DNA from: JAHJHG01 sp964463425
GTDB taxonomy: Bacteria; Patescibacteriota; Microgenomatia; UBA8517
NCBI GenBank assembly: GCA_964463425.1
Contig: CAYXBV010000003.1
Coordinates: 1 to 55,488 of the forward strand
Reading direction: 5' to 3'
DNA: 55,488 nt
This document shows positions 7,930 through 15,856 of this stretch, piece after piece. The first letter of the stretch is position 1. The number at the start of each line of letters is the position of its first letter. Below the pieces are notes generated by a model that saw nothing but the letters and a program-made list of their open reading frames with translations, was not told the DNA's origin and made no database searches. Made by a program: the position numbers and the translations under genes.

Positions 7930-9111
7930 ATGGATACACCAGCTCCCAAAACACAGCCAGCAGTAGAATCACAACAACCCGCTACTTCTCCCAGTCCACC
8001 AACTGCTCAAGTAAAACCTATTAAGAAACCTACGAAATTACCAATTATTTTAATGACAGTAATAGCCGTACTTTCCTTAGCCGTATCCGCATATTTTGGT
8101 TATCAAAATTACCTATTAAAACAACAAATCTCTCAATCTCCGACCGCATCCCCTTCTCCAACAGTTGATCCAACGGCAGATTGGAAAACATATACAAATA
8201 CAGCATACTCATACCACCTGAAGTATCCAAATGAATGGTTAGCCAAGAGTTTTGGTCCGGGTCCTGGTGGATTTCAGTTATTAAATGATTCCAGTAGGGG
8301 TGTAATACTATCTCCAAATAATCAGGAACAGACAATTCCCAGTCCAAGCCTTCAAATCGAGGCAGATGGACCAGAAAATCTCTCTAGACCAATCTATTCA
8401 GAATTTCAAAAGCAAGCCAAAACTGGCTTTAGCGAAACGTATAAATTGATTAGCGAAACAACCACATCGTTTTCTGGAGTAACCGCAACAGTTTTAGAAG
8501 GTGAGCACGTATATTCTGAAACTTCGACTTATGTTAAGCAGTTTGTTTTTGCTTCCTCAGAAAGTGGCGTGTATTTCAGTATTACGATTGCAAGTGACAC
8601 AAAAAAGGAGTCATTGGTATTTGATCAAATCCTCTCCACTTTTAAGTTTTTAGATGAAACAGAAGATTGGGAAACCTACACAACTCCAAAACTCCCAAAG
8701 ATTGATTTTCCATCCGTAACCTTCAATTACCCGCCAGATTGGGTTGTCGAAGATGAAAATGATGGGCTCGGAACAATGAACTTTAAGTTATCTAAGAATG
8801 GTTATGAAATAACCCTCTATCAGGCACCTATGGGAAGCAGTGTGTGTCTTTTTGACGATTCGCCCGAATTTGAAGGTCCTAGTGGCAATTTGCGAACGAC
8901 AAAGTATACAGAAATTGTGTCGAACATTGGAATACTCAGATATTACATTGCTCCCTCCAACTCACAAAATTATTCTTTTTGTGTGAAATCAGATGAATAT
9001 TTTATCGGGCCTCTTGGAATAGGTGACTTGAACATCAACACTTCGACAAAAATAGATACGGAAGTTTTTCAGGAAGCAATAGATATAATTAAATTAATTT
9101 CTGTCAATTAA
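7930..9111 (+). CDS. Membrane-anchored surface protein with PsbP-like domains (paralogue 1)
   Basis: 393 residues. A Pro/Gln-rich cytoplasmic tail (1-~33) and KPIKKPTK precede one membrane helix (~39-61, LPIILMTVIAVLSLAVSAYF). A Ser/Pro spacer (QSPTASPSPTVDPT) leads to two repeated outer domains, each opening with a DW-x-TYT...YPxxW pattern that I read as PsbP/DcrB-like (DUF1795-type). The role is unknown; such anchored one-helix proteins are common in CPR bacteria. TATACT lies 6 bases before the ATG, which implies a leaderless mRNA. The N-terminal ~70 residues and the promoter are nearly the same as in the gene at 18378, so one is a duplicate of the other. Confidence 0.8.
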   Translation: MDTPAPKTQPAVESQQPATSPSPPTAQVKPIKKPTKLPIILMTVIAVLSLAVSAYFGYQNYLLKQQISQSPTASPSPTVDPTADWKTYTNTAYSYHLKYPNEWLAKSFGPGPGGFQLLNDSSRGVILSPNNQEQTIPSPSLQIEADGPENLSRPIYSEFQKQAKTGFSETYKLISETTTSFSGVTATVLEGEHVYSETSTYVKQFVFASSESGVYFSITIASDTKKESLVFDQILSTFKFLDETEDWETYTTPKLPKIDFPSVTFNYPPDWVVEDENDGLGTMNFKLSKNGYEITLYQAPMGSSVCLFDDSPEFEGPSGNLRTTKYTEIVSNIGILRYYIAPSNSQNYSFCVKSDEYFIGPLGIGDLNINTSTKIDTEVFQEAIDIIKLISVN

Positions 9112-9185
9112 CCTCTACCTAATATGAATATAATATTCATCACGTTTCTTATTAAAAAGTAAGTATTTGAGAAGTTGTTTATTTA

Positions 9186-9233
9186 TACTATTCTGAGAGT
9201 AAAAGGTTCGAACATCGTCTACTAGTCCACCCA
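9186..9233 (+). repeat. Array repeat copy C
   Basis: Right block with AAAAGGTTCGAACATCGTC and the TAGTCCACCCA terminus; the left part is degenerate. It lies between two convergent genes (7930-9111 plus, 9282-10847 minus). The strand is the same as in all other copies. Confidence 0.8.
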
Positions 9234-9281
9234 AAACGATTGCATTAATACTTCGATAAGATTAAAGACCGCGGAGTATGG

Positions 9282-10847
9282 TTAATACGTTGTAAATCTA
9301 CCGCCGTAGCCAGAACCTTGTTCGTATTCAAGAGTAAATCCTACCCCTGTTCCAGCAGGAAATCCTTCTCCTTCTACTGGTTGTATTATTGCCTGATTGA
9401 GAAAATTTTTGGTTATTTTGATTGGTATTTCAATGTGATCAACAAAAACAGAAATTTGCGCAGTTATATCTCTAGACAAGGCACGGTTACAATTTATACA
9501 ACCATTATCTGGTTTCTGAAAAAATCTAACAGTATTTTGATCAATGACTTCAATCGGGTTTACAAATATTATTAATAATACCGCCTTTTGGTTTATGCCT
9601 GATTCAACTGAGTTGTTTTCGTTGGTAAGCATCTCCGTTCCGTCAGCAAAATGTGCGTAATATAGATTGTTTACTTGGTCTAAATCAAAAATTTTCAGTA
9701 AAAAGGGCCCCTCTTTATTGTTGAAGCTTTTCACTATTAAGTAGCATCCCTTTGTACATTTGTTCGTATATTGCTCAATATTTGAAAGGCGCGTTTGAGC
9801 ACTCATCACTAATGACCCCGTGTTGTCATATAGTTCTGTCTCAATAAAAGAACCTGTTGTTTCTATTTGCGACTCTTCTGCAAGTATTTCCAATCTCTGG
9901 CCACGAATCGTGGAGAATTTAAAAAGCTTCGCATAGCCGTCTTTATAGACATAGTCGTCACTAGTTATCCGTTCAGGATATGGTCCTTCCATAACTTCAA
10001 TTGTTTTCCAGCTTTCAACTGGAAACCCCGCTATTGCTGTAGCCGGATTTGATGTGGCAATTGTTGTGGTGAGATCCTCTTGTGCCCAAACTTTTTTAAC
10101 CAATCCTGAAGTTTTATTGCCGCCAGTTTTTTCCATGATGGCTTGTGTATCCTTGCTTAGCGACTCAAACAGGTCTTGATCAGTATATAAAGTTAGCAGG
10201 ATTTTTGTATTACCCGATACTCTTTCATATTGTGCCACTTTTCTGTTTGATTGCAAAAGCGTTTCTTTCCCTGTCCTGACAATATAGGTAAAAGGTTCTT
10301 CTATTGTTTCTTCATTGTTAAACGAGATCGTGAAATTGGAGGAAAAGTCATCTTTGGGCCCAACTTGAACCTCGAGGTAAGTAGAGGCTGTTTCATCATC
10401 TAGAGGAAAAAACCGAGCTGCGAAAGTATTCTCTGTTTTAGTCGAGATGCTTACGGACCATTGTTGGGGAATACTGATTGAAAAATCTCCAACACTTATT
10501 ATTTTGTCAACTTGAATTTCATTTGTTTTTGGTATTTGTGTTGCTGTTGATTGGGGTTGCTGTTGATTGGACTGGTAATACTTAAAAACAAAATACGCCA
10601 CTACTGTCAAGGCAGTAATTAAAAATAACGAAATTACGACAGTAATCCAACGCTTAGATTGTTTCTTGTCTGTTAAAACTTCAACGGACGACGTTGTATT
10701 TAGATCAGTTGGCTGTGAAAGAACGGGTTTTAAAGAAGATTGGTCAGGATTTTCCGTAGATTGTTGTGGTGCGCCTGCTTGGGTCTGTACACCCTTAAGA
10801 CTATTGTTTTTTGAATTGTTTTCTTCATTCATTTTTTCCACAATCAT
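9282..10847 (-). CDS. Large membrane-anchored surface protein, function unknown
   Basis: 521 residues (516 if the second ATG at 10832 is used; neither start has a good ribosome site). A long polar tail (~1-66, Asn/Gln/Ser-rich) is followed by one membrane helix at ~67-90 (WITVVISLFLITALTVVAYF). A spacer and a large outer region of beta character then follow. The early outer part (SVGDFSISIPQQWSV) resembles the PsbP-like opening of its neighbours. A region from ~270 has two Cys pairs (CTKGC and CINC) that may form disulphides. No catalytic motif is visible. Third member of the anchored-surface class in this array. Confidence 0.75.
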   Translation of the reverse strand: MIVEKMNEENNSKNNSLKGVQTQAGAPQQSTENPDQSSLKPVLSQPTDLNTTSSVEVLTDKKQSKRWITVVISLFLITALTVVAYFVFKYYQSNQQQPQSTATQIPKTNEIQVDKIISVGDFSISIPQQWSVSISTKTENTFAARFFPLDDETASTYLEVQVGPKDDFSSNFTISFNNEETIEEPFTYIVRTGKETLLQSNRKVAQYERVSGNTKILLTLYTDQDLFESLSKDTQAIMEKTGGNKTSGLVKKVWAQEDLTTTIATSNPATAIAGFPVESWKTIEVMEGPYPERITSDDYVYKDGYAKLFKFSTIRGQRLEILAEESQIETTGSFIETELYDNTGSLVMSAQTRLSNIEQYTNKCTKGCYLIVKSFNNKEGPFLLKIFDLDQVNNLYYAHFADGTEMLTNENNSVESGINQKAVLLIIFVNPIEVIDQNTVRFFQKPDNGCINCNRALSRDITAQISVFVDHIEIPIKITKNFLNQAIIQPVEGEGFPAGTGVGFTLEYEQGSGYGGRFTTY

Positions 10848-10896
10848 AGTTTATATCGAACTTGTTAATTTAGTCAAAATTTCATATCTATATACT

Positions 10897-11031
10897 TATT
10901 CCTAATACTTCGGATAAGCCTCCTGAAGTTTCATGAATAAGGCTAAATGTGGTTCAAAATAAAAGTCGTTATCCACCCTAAGGGACAGCCTCTATTTAAC
11001 ACCTTGTTTTCGGGAGAATATTGGTTCGACC
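10897..11031 (+). repeat. Array repeat copy D (type 2 block plus satellite block)
   Basis: 10897-10979 is a type 2 block: GGATAAGCCTCCTGAAGTTT, then AAATGTGGTTCAAAATAAAA, ending GTCGTTATCCACCC. It is about 90 percent identical to copies H and M. The segment 10998-11031 is the satellite block (TTTTCGGGAGAATATTGG). The type 2 block can fold: GTGG pairs with CCAC, and AGCCT with AGGCT. Confidence 0.8.
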
Positions 11032-11037
11032 AAAGAA

Positions 11038-11694
11038 TTACTTCAAACTACGATGGTCGGGCGTAAGTGTTGCTCCTCCTATTTTAAGTACATTGAATAC
11101 ACTACCTGTCTTTGCAAATTGACTGGGAAGACGATCTTTTACTTCGTATATCGTACCTGTTTTGGCGTCTATGGCTACGTTTTGTGGAGTAGAAAAACTT
11201 TGTATGTGGCGTCCTTGCATTGTATATAGGTTTGGAATTTCATGTTCAGAGCGTTGATTAGTAATAATTTGCTCGGACTCAAACCCCAAGTTCAATAAAT
11301 TATTAATGGCATATGTGGGCAAAGATTCTTCTCTCCAACCGCCTATTACATGAATAATGATATTGTTTTTCTCTTGAGAACCTGCGGCAAACATAGCATT
11401 GAGGAATGTTTCTAAATCTTTAGCAACGCCTTTTTTTGATCTGTTTTCTCTAATATGGGCAATTCCGGCGATTTTTTGTTCTTGATCATATAAAAACACA
11501 CTCACGCAAGGATTTAGGTGTAACGTTTTAATTAATGAATGCTCTCTGTCTGCAGATGTTAGACCGTATGTATTCCTTACAACCTCAATTATGTTTGGGT
11601 TATCCTTCAGAGCCTCTCGGCTAGAGTATTTTTCTGGAATTTGAGGTTTTTTAGATTGTTCAGCAGTTTTAATTGACTCTCCAGTTTCAGACAT
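11038..11694 (-). CDS. CheD-like Cys-His hydrolase without chemotaxis neighbours
   Basis: 218 residues. The centre resembles chemoreceptor glutamine deamidase CheD: Cys63 in LNPCVSVFLYD and His80 in IAGIAHI, 17 residues apart as in CheD (Cys27/His44 of the Thermotoga enzyme, from memory). A GG-containing stretch and GRHIQSFSTPQNVAIDAKTG occupy the position of the CheD C-terminal motif. CheD deamidates Gln on chemoreceptors; no chemotaxis gene is present here, so the target must differ if the enzyme is active. The ~45-residue N-terminal tail starts MSETGES. TACAAT lies 6 bases before the ATG (leaderless type). Confidence 0.6.
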   Translation of the reverse strand: MSETGESIKTAEQSKKPQIPEKYSSREALKDNPNIIEVVRNTYGLTSADREHSLIKTLHLNPCVSVFLYDQEQKIAGIAHIRENRSKKGVAKDLETFLNAMFAAGSQEKNNIIIHVIGGWREESLPTYAINNLLNLGFESEQIITNQRSEHEIPNLYTMQGRHIQSFSTPQNVAIDAKTGTIYEVKDRLPSQFAKTGSVFNVLKIGGATLTPDHRSLK

Positions 11695-11720
11695 ATATAA
11701 ATTGTACTAAATATATTCTA

Positions 11721-11764
11721 ACAAGTCATGAAATGAGTTCTAACATTGTTCGGTAGCCCACCCA
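11721..11764 (+). repeat. Array repeat copy E
   Basis: Right block variant: AAGTCATGAAATGAGTTCTA, then ACATTGTTCGGTAGCCCACCCA. The following minus-strand gene ends 12 bases after it. Shares the CGTTCGGTAAG-type sub-variant with copies H and L. Confidence 0.75.
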
Positions 11765-11776
11765 TCGTATTTTTCC

Positions 11777-12547
11777 TCAAGAAAAAGCTTTTTCTAATCT
11801 ACTCATCCATGAGGGTATTAAAACTATCAAATCAAAATCTGATTGATTAGGTAAACCAAACTTAGAAATCACTTGTTTTATGCCTTTTTTGGGTAGATAA
11901 TAATCCACAAAATCAGAGGACTGAGAATGTAATTTTCCACCACCATCAACCTTTTCTTTCCCGGGCTCCCCTTCTTTAACTTCGTGAAGTAAAACTGATT
12001 TAATAACTACTTTTTCATCTTCGTTTTTTAATACTCTGGCTGCCGGTACAATCTTATTTTTACCTGTAGATTTTGTAAGTCTTGCGTGAACTCTTCCCAC
12101 AAAAACTACACCGAAACCATACCGACCTTCTGCATCAACTATATTTTCTTTTATCGAATCTTCAAATTCCTGAGACCCAGGCTCAAACTCTTTGTCTCCA
12201 GCTACGGGAACTACTTCTATATCATTAGTCTTCGCATATTCCATCAGAGACTTTATTCCTCGATAATAAGACTGCCCGACCTTATTTAATCTTGCATAAT
12301 CAATAGTGGTCAGATCAACACCTAAAAATCTTGGTTTTGCACCCATTGAATCCAATAGCTTAATTATCTCAACCACAGCTTTTCCTCTATTACCATCTGT
12401 AGAAAATTTGCTCGGTACATCATGCTCTTCACCAATAAAAATTATTAACCTATTGCTGCCAACTAACTCTTTAGCTGACTTCTCAATTCCTAATGATATC
12501 GAAGCCTCCGCTTGTTCAAATCGAGGCACATCTTTTCCTGTTTCCAT
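11777..12547 (-). CDS. Tiki/ChaN/EreA-like superfamily protein
   Basis: 256 residues, no signal peptide. LIIFIGEEHDVPSKF at ~34-48 and GVVFVGRVHARL at ~150-161 match the paired GExH and GxxH motifs of the Tiki/ChaN/erythromycin-esterase superfamily. In these enzymes Glu and His residues form a metal or substrate site. Between them are LGVDLTTIDYARLN and EVVPVAGD, in the positions expected for that fold. The substrate cannot be told; the superfamily includes haem-binding, peptidase and esterase members. The stop lies 12 bases from repeat E. TATAAA lies ~12 bases before the ATG. Confidence 0.5.
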   Translation of the reverse strand: METGKDVPRFEQAEASISLGIEKSAKELVGSNRLIIFIGEEHDVPSKFSTDGNRGKAVVEIIKLLDSMGAKPRFLGVDLTTIDYARLNKVGQSYYRGIKSLMEYAKTNDIEVVPVAGDKEFEPGSQEFEDSIKENIVDAEGRYGFGVVFVGRVHARLTKSTGKNKIVPAARVLKNEDEKVVIKSVLLHEVKEGEPGKEKVDGGGKLHSQSSDFVDYYLPKKGIKQVISKFGLPNQSDFDLIVLIPSWMSRLEKAFS

Positions 12548-12729
12548 ATGTTTACTATTTATTTATACGTTACTTGCTTCAAATTTATTAACACGCATGT
12601 TATTTTAAATTTTCCAACCCAAAACTCATTTCTTAATTATAACTAATATTGTTTATTTTGGAAATTGAACCATGGATATTCTGAAGAAGTATAAGTTATA
12701 ATATACAACATTTAAAATAGTAAAAATAT

Positions 12730-12978
12730 ATGTCTATAGAACGACACGATGTGTGTAATGTTTGTCCTGTAAAAACTGACGCTCTTGAAGCTGGTCGGGG
12801 AGAGAATATGTGTTCTGCAATGAGTGGATCCATAGAATTTGGTTCAAATAGGTCGAATTGTCTAGCGGTAAACAAGCTAAGGAAAAAAGGTGTAATTGTT
12901 GAATCTTTGACTGAGTTAATGAATGAGATGCCTAGATTAAGAAAGAAAGAGATACCAGGATTAAATAAAGAAGAATAG
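12730..12978 (+). CDS. Small Cys-containing hypothetical protein
   Basis: 82 residues with four cysteines: CNVC at ~9-12, then Cys28 and Cys44. The tail is charged (RLRKKEIPGLNKEE). A TATAAT hexamer sits at 12697-12702 without a good -35. No clear ribosome site. No family recognised. A frame on the other strand across the same bases is less convincing. It lies in an otherwise empty ~600-base stretch (12548-13152), whose other content is repeat F. It may be spurious. Confidence 0.35.
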   Translation: MSIERHDVCNVCPVKTDALEAGRGENMCSAMSGSIEFGSNRSNCLAVNKLRKKGVIVESLTELMNEMPRLRKKEIPGLNKEE

Positions 12979-13006
12979 TTAAATATAATAATTTTTGTTG
13001 CTAATT

Positions 13007-13134
13007 GGTGAGTTTTCACCTTTAAGCGAAATCATGAAGGCGGGGTGTTTTATTGGATAAAACTGCTTAGTATTACCTTTTCCTTAGCCTTAGAGGTCAT
13101 AAAATAGGTTCGAACATCGTCTACTAGTCCACCC
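13007..13134 (+). repeat. Array repeat copy F (full length)
   Basis: One of the most complete copies. It has a small hairpin (GGTGA-GTTT-TCACC, 13007-13020), the 24-base left block starting ATGAAGGCGGGGTG (13034-13057) and the middle part TACCTTTTCCTTAGCC. The right block (13091-13134) contains AATAGGTTCGAACATCGTC and ends TAGTCCACCCA. The next minus-strand gene ends 18 bases beyond. Confidence 0.85.
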
Positions 13135-13152
13135 ATATATCCTATAAATATT

Positions 13153-14259
13153 TTATCCCCGCACAATCATCTTTGTTGTAACTTCATCAACAAGTGGATC
13201 TTTATAAAATCTTTCGGGCAGATCCCAGTAATCCTCATTTCTGTATGCTTTTGAAGCAACACGATAAGAAAAATGCAGCTCACCAGAACGGTTCATTTTG
13301 AAAGGATTATCTTTGGTTTCTTTTAGTTGATCTGTAAAGTATTCAAAGGCTTTTTTCAATCCCCTCCCGTCTTCAGTTTCATAATTCCATATATCAATAT
13401 CATATTTTTCCCCCAAAACAGCTGTTTCTGACAACCCATACAAATTAAATAATTGATAATCGTAAGGTATAGTTCTTTTGGTTTCGAGTGGCATCTCTCC
13501 TTCAGGTGTTATTTGAGTAGCTATTCTATTTTTAGTTGATTGAATAGCCTCTTTTGCGAGTTCATCGTTTCCTAAAAAATCAGCTATGTATGCAACTTGC
13601 ATATCATAAAATGTTCCGTGATTGTTTGGCATTTCTTTTTGTTTTTTACCTTTTTCACTTTCAGTAAGCCATTCAAGATATTGTGTGAACCAAGTCTCAA
13701 CACTCCTTTGAGTTTCCTCGTCAATCAGTCCACTTTCCTTTAAGTGATTAACACTTTCAATTGCATGAACTAACCCCGTTCCTTCTATGATTCCCCAATG
13801 ATTTCCTGTAGTTTCACCTTGTTTGGTCTGAGCATATTCTAATGATGGCGTCATCCTAGTATCTTCATCTACAAACCAAGCATTAAGTGTAGATACTGCA
13901 TATTGAGCATACTTTTCTTTATCAGTTTCATCTTCAGCAGTTTCAGCAGCCAAGGTTGTTATGAAAATATTTCTAGTAGCTTCACTTAATCTTTCAGGGT
14001 CTGAGTATTTTTGCACCTCAGGATTTATTTCCCCGTCTCTAACTTCTAATTTTCCATCTTCAGTTCTATACCAATATGGGCTTAAAGATACGAAGTCTCT
14101 TTTATCACCAGACGGAGGAGTAATATCTTTATCAGTTATTAATGGTGTTGGATTGAGAATAATTTTGTCAGTAGCAGTTAATACTTCACTTTTAACATTC
14201 TGTTTTTCAGGCTTTGTAACTGGAACAATATTTTCAGGTGTTTCCCCAACTTCAGACAT
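13153..14259 (-). CDS. Alginate-lyase-like protein (PF05426-type alpha-barrel)
   Basis: 368 residues. After a polar ~50-residue N-terminal tail (starting MSEVGE) the sequence follows the alginate lyase domain closely: DGKLEVRDGEINPEV, then STLNAWFVDEDTRMTPSLEY (a core WF-x-D-x-x-T-x-M-x-P motif). Next come GIIEGTGL, WFTQYLEWLTES and NNHGTFYD, whose Asn-Asn-His is the catalytic region in family PL5. There is no signal peptide, so it would act in the cytoplasm unless exported by another route. Polysaccharide cleavage is expected from the family; the substrate here is unknown. TAGAAT lies 6 bases before the ATG (leaderless type). The gene ends 18 bases from repeat F. Confidence 0.75.
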   Translation of the reverse strand: MSEVGETPENIVPVTKPEKQNVKSEVLTATDKIILNPTPLITDKDITPPSGDKRDFVSLSPYWYRTEDGKLEVRDGEINPEVQKYSDPERLSEATRNIFITTLAAETAEDETDKEKYAQYAVSTLNAWFVDEDTRMTPSLEYAQTKQGETTGNHWGIIEGTGLVHAIESVNHLKESGLIDEETQRSVETWFTQYLEWLTESEKGKKQKEMPNNHGTFYDMQVAYIADFLGNDELAKEAIQSTKNRIATQITPEGEMPLETKRTIPYDYQLFNLYGLSETAVLGEKYDIDIWNYETEDGRGLKKAFEYFTDQLKETKDNPFKMNRSGELHFSYRVASKAYRNEDYWDLPERFYKDPLVDEVTTKMIVRG

Positions 14260-14294
14260 AACTATATTCTATACCATTAAAGTTCTTTTCTAAT

Positions 14295-14373
14295 AAAAGT
14301 GTTGCCAAAATTACATTTTCATTACGTTTAGAGGTTGTATAATAGGTTCGAAAATCGTCTACTAGTCCACCCA
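14295..14373 (+). repeat. Array repeat copy G
   Basis: Middle part (ATTACATTTTCATTACG, closely matching copy A) and right block with AATAGGTTCGAAAATCGTC and the TAGTCCACCCA terminus. The left block is missing. The next minus-strand gene ends 22 bases beyond. Confidence 0.8.
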
Positions 14374-14395
14374 TACCGGTGATTAAATACCCAAA

Positions 14396-15007
14396 TTATT
14401 GTAATTGCATTGTTTTAATAATTGTCTTAAAAAGGAGCTTGCTTTCTCGTTGAATAAATTTACTTTGGAAGTTAAGTAGTAGCTCTCCATTTTTACCAAT
14501 GTCTGGTTCTCCAGCAATAAATAAACTCTTGTCTCCTTTTTCAATGCATGCAAATCTGTTGAAAGAGTGCATATACTGATCAGCAACGTTATTTAATCGA
14601 TATATTTTAACACCATTGATCATTTCATCTGTGGGAGTTGGCTTAAAAAAAAGTTTTAGGGGGTGCTCTATCAAATAGGAAAGGGCCTCATCGCAATTTT
14701 TATTGAACAAGTAGATTTCTATATAGGTAGGATACCCAGCAATACGACCAAAAAAATCAATTAATCGATCAAGTTTTTTGTTACTTAATTTTATTTCATA
14801 AAGATCTTGACGATTAGTTACAGCCCATTCCGAAAGTTCAAAACCTATAGGATATTTAAACGAGAAACCATAATTGCTGTTTCTATAATTAATTAAAGGA
14901 AGTCGGAAGAAAATATATATAAAACTTAATGTTACCAACAGCCCGAATAAAAAAGATGAAGCAATTATGTTAAGCTTCCGATTGCCTTTTTTGGTTTTCG
15001 TCGTCAC
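14396..15007 (-). CDS. Membrane-anchored PsbP-like surface protein, short
   Basis: 203 residues from a GTG at 15007. A TATAAT at 15014-15019 lies 6 bases upstream, so the mRNA would begin at the GTG. A Lys-rich start (TTKTKKGNRK) precedes one membrane helix at ~13-35 (IIASSFLFGLLVTLSFIYIF). NYGFSFKYPIGFELSEW then opens a single PsbP-like outer domain. Two cysteines (in KNCDEA and RFACIEK) may pair. Fourth anchored surface protein in the array and the smallest. No enzyme motif seen. Confidence 0.7.
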   Translation of the reverse strand: MTTKTKKGNRKLNIIASSFLFGLLVTLSFIYIFFRLPLINYRNSNYGFSFKYPIGFELSEWAVTNRQDLYEIKLSNKKLDRLIDFFGRIAGYPTYIEIYLFNKNCDEALSYLIEHPLKLFFKPTPTDEMINGVKIYRLNNVADQYMHSFNRFACIEKGDKSLFIAGEPDIGKNGELLLNFQSKFIQRESKLLFKTIIKTMQLQ

Positions 15008-15035
15008 CAGATTATTATATCATCCATTATTTACA

Positions 15036-15178
15036 ATGAAGTTGTGAAATGAGTTTCAGCATCGTTCAGTAAATCACACTCAAACGCACATAAATTGCCT
15101 CTTATATTCAGGATAAGCCTCCTGAAGTTTCACAAACAAGGCTAAATGTGGTTCAAAATAAAAGTCGTTATCCACCCA
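15036..15178 (+). repeat. Array repeat copy H (type 1 right block followed by type 2 block)
   Basis: 15036-15082 is a divergent right block (GTGAAATGAGTTTCAGCATC, then GTTCAGTAAATCACAC). 15096-15178 is a type 2 block (83 bases) with the hairpin TTCAGG-ATAAGCCT-CCTGAA and the terminus CGTTATCCACCCA. It shows both repeat types side by side. The Nudix gene ends 7 bases beyond. Confidence 0.8.
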
Positions 15179-15185
15179 CGGTATA

Positions 15186-15686
15186 CTATTTTGGCAAATT
15201 ATTAAAAGATTCAACAGCATCTTTAAAAATTGCTTTTCCAGTCATTCCCCACTTGATATAACTATTTATCTTTTCACTTGGTATAAGTTTTCGTCGCCAT
15301 TTATTTCCAGAATCTGGCTCTACTGTTTGAGGAAGAAGTTTACCTATTCTAGCAACATATCTGGCTTGATAAACCGTTTTTGAAGGCTCGTCTTCGATTG
15401 CGACTTTCTGAACACCGAGTCTTACAGGTTTAATTATGGTTGCGTCAACTTCCTCTAAAACTTCTCTTTTTAGCGTATCTAGTAAAGGTTCCTCGCCCTC
15501 TGGTGTTCCACCAGGCAGACCCCAATCTTCATTTAGGGCTCTACATATCAAAATCTCACCATTTTTATTAAATATGATTCCATATGCCTGTGTTATTGGA
15601 TGATAATTAGAAAAATCCTTTGTTTTATACCAAGTAAATGTAGTATTTTTACCATCGTAGACAATGGTGTTGTTGGGGTGTTTCAT
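15186..15686 (-). CDS. Nudix hydrolase
   Basis: 166 residues. A complete Nudix box is present: Gly60, Glu66, then REVLEE at 74-79, with the standard 5- and 7-residue spacings. The preceding DWGLPGGTPEGEE is the usual approach. Nudix enzymes hydrolyse nucleoside diphosphates linked to another group, with Mg2+ bound by the box glutamates. The substrate is not predictable: the flanking YKTKDFSNYHPITQAYG and RRKLIPSEKINSYI are not diagnostic. TAAAAT lies 6 bases before the ATG (leaderless type). Single gene between repeats H and I. Confidence 0.88.
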   Translation of the reverse strand: MKHPNNTIVYDGKNTTFTWYKTKDFSNYHPITQAYGIIFNKNGEILICRALNEDWGLPGGTPEGEEPLLDTLKREVLEEVDATIIKPVRLGVQKVAIEDEPSKTVYQARYVARIGKLLPQTVEPDSGNKWRRKLIPSEKINSYIKWGMTGKAIFKDAVESFNNLPK

Positions 15687-15747
15687 TGGTTCATTTTATC
15701 ATTGACGGAGTTGCAGTTTAATAGGATCCGTCCAAATAATGGTTTTC

Positions 15748-15800
15748 TACACTTTCTTGAACAAAAAAGGTTCGAAGTTGGAACGGTAAGTTGTCCATAA
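15748..15800 (+). repeat. Array repeat copy I (weak)
   Basis: Degenerate copy: TCTTGAACAAAAAAGGTTCG, then AAGTTGGAACGGTAAGTTGTCCA. It keeps the GGTTCGAA core and a CGGTAAG-type 3' part like copies E and L. Recognised mainly by position between two genes of the array. Confidence 0.45.
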
Positions 15801-15856
15801 CACATCCTATATAAGACATGATAACTAAAATTATAAGTACTTGAGATAAATAGTAT

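Noticed and set aside
12696..13019. 107-codon minus-strand frame
   Set aside because: Runs through the repeat hairpin and lacks any start signal; the plus-strand 82-codon frame is slightly better, though also uncertain.
13091..13134. Right blocks look like a tRNA or tmRNA 3' end (GGTTCGAA like a T loop, CCACCCA like an acceptor end)
   Set aside because: The bases beside the TTCGAA do not pair as a T stem, no acceptor stem partner exists upstream, and copies vary where a tRNA would be fixed.
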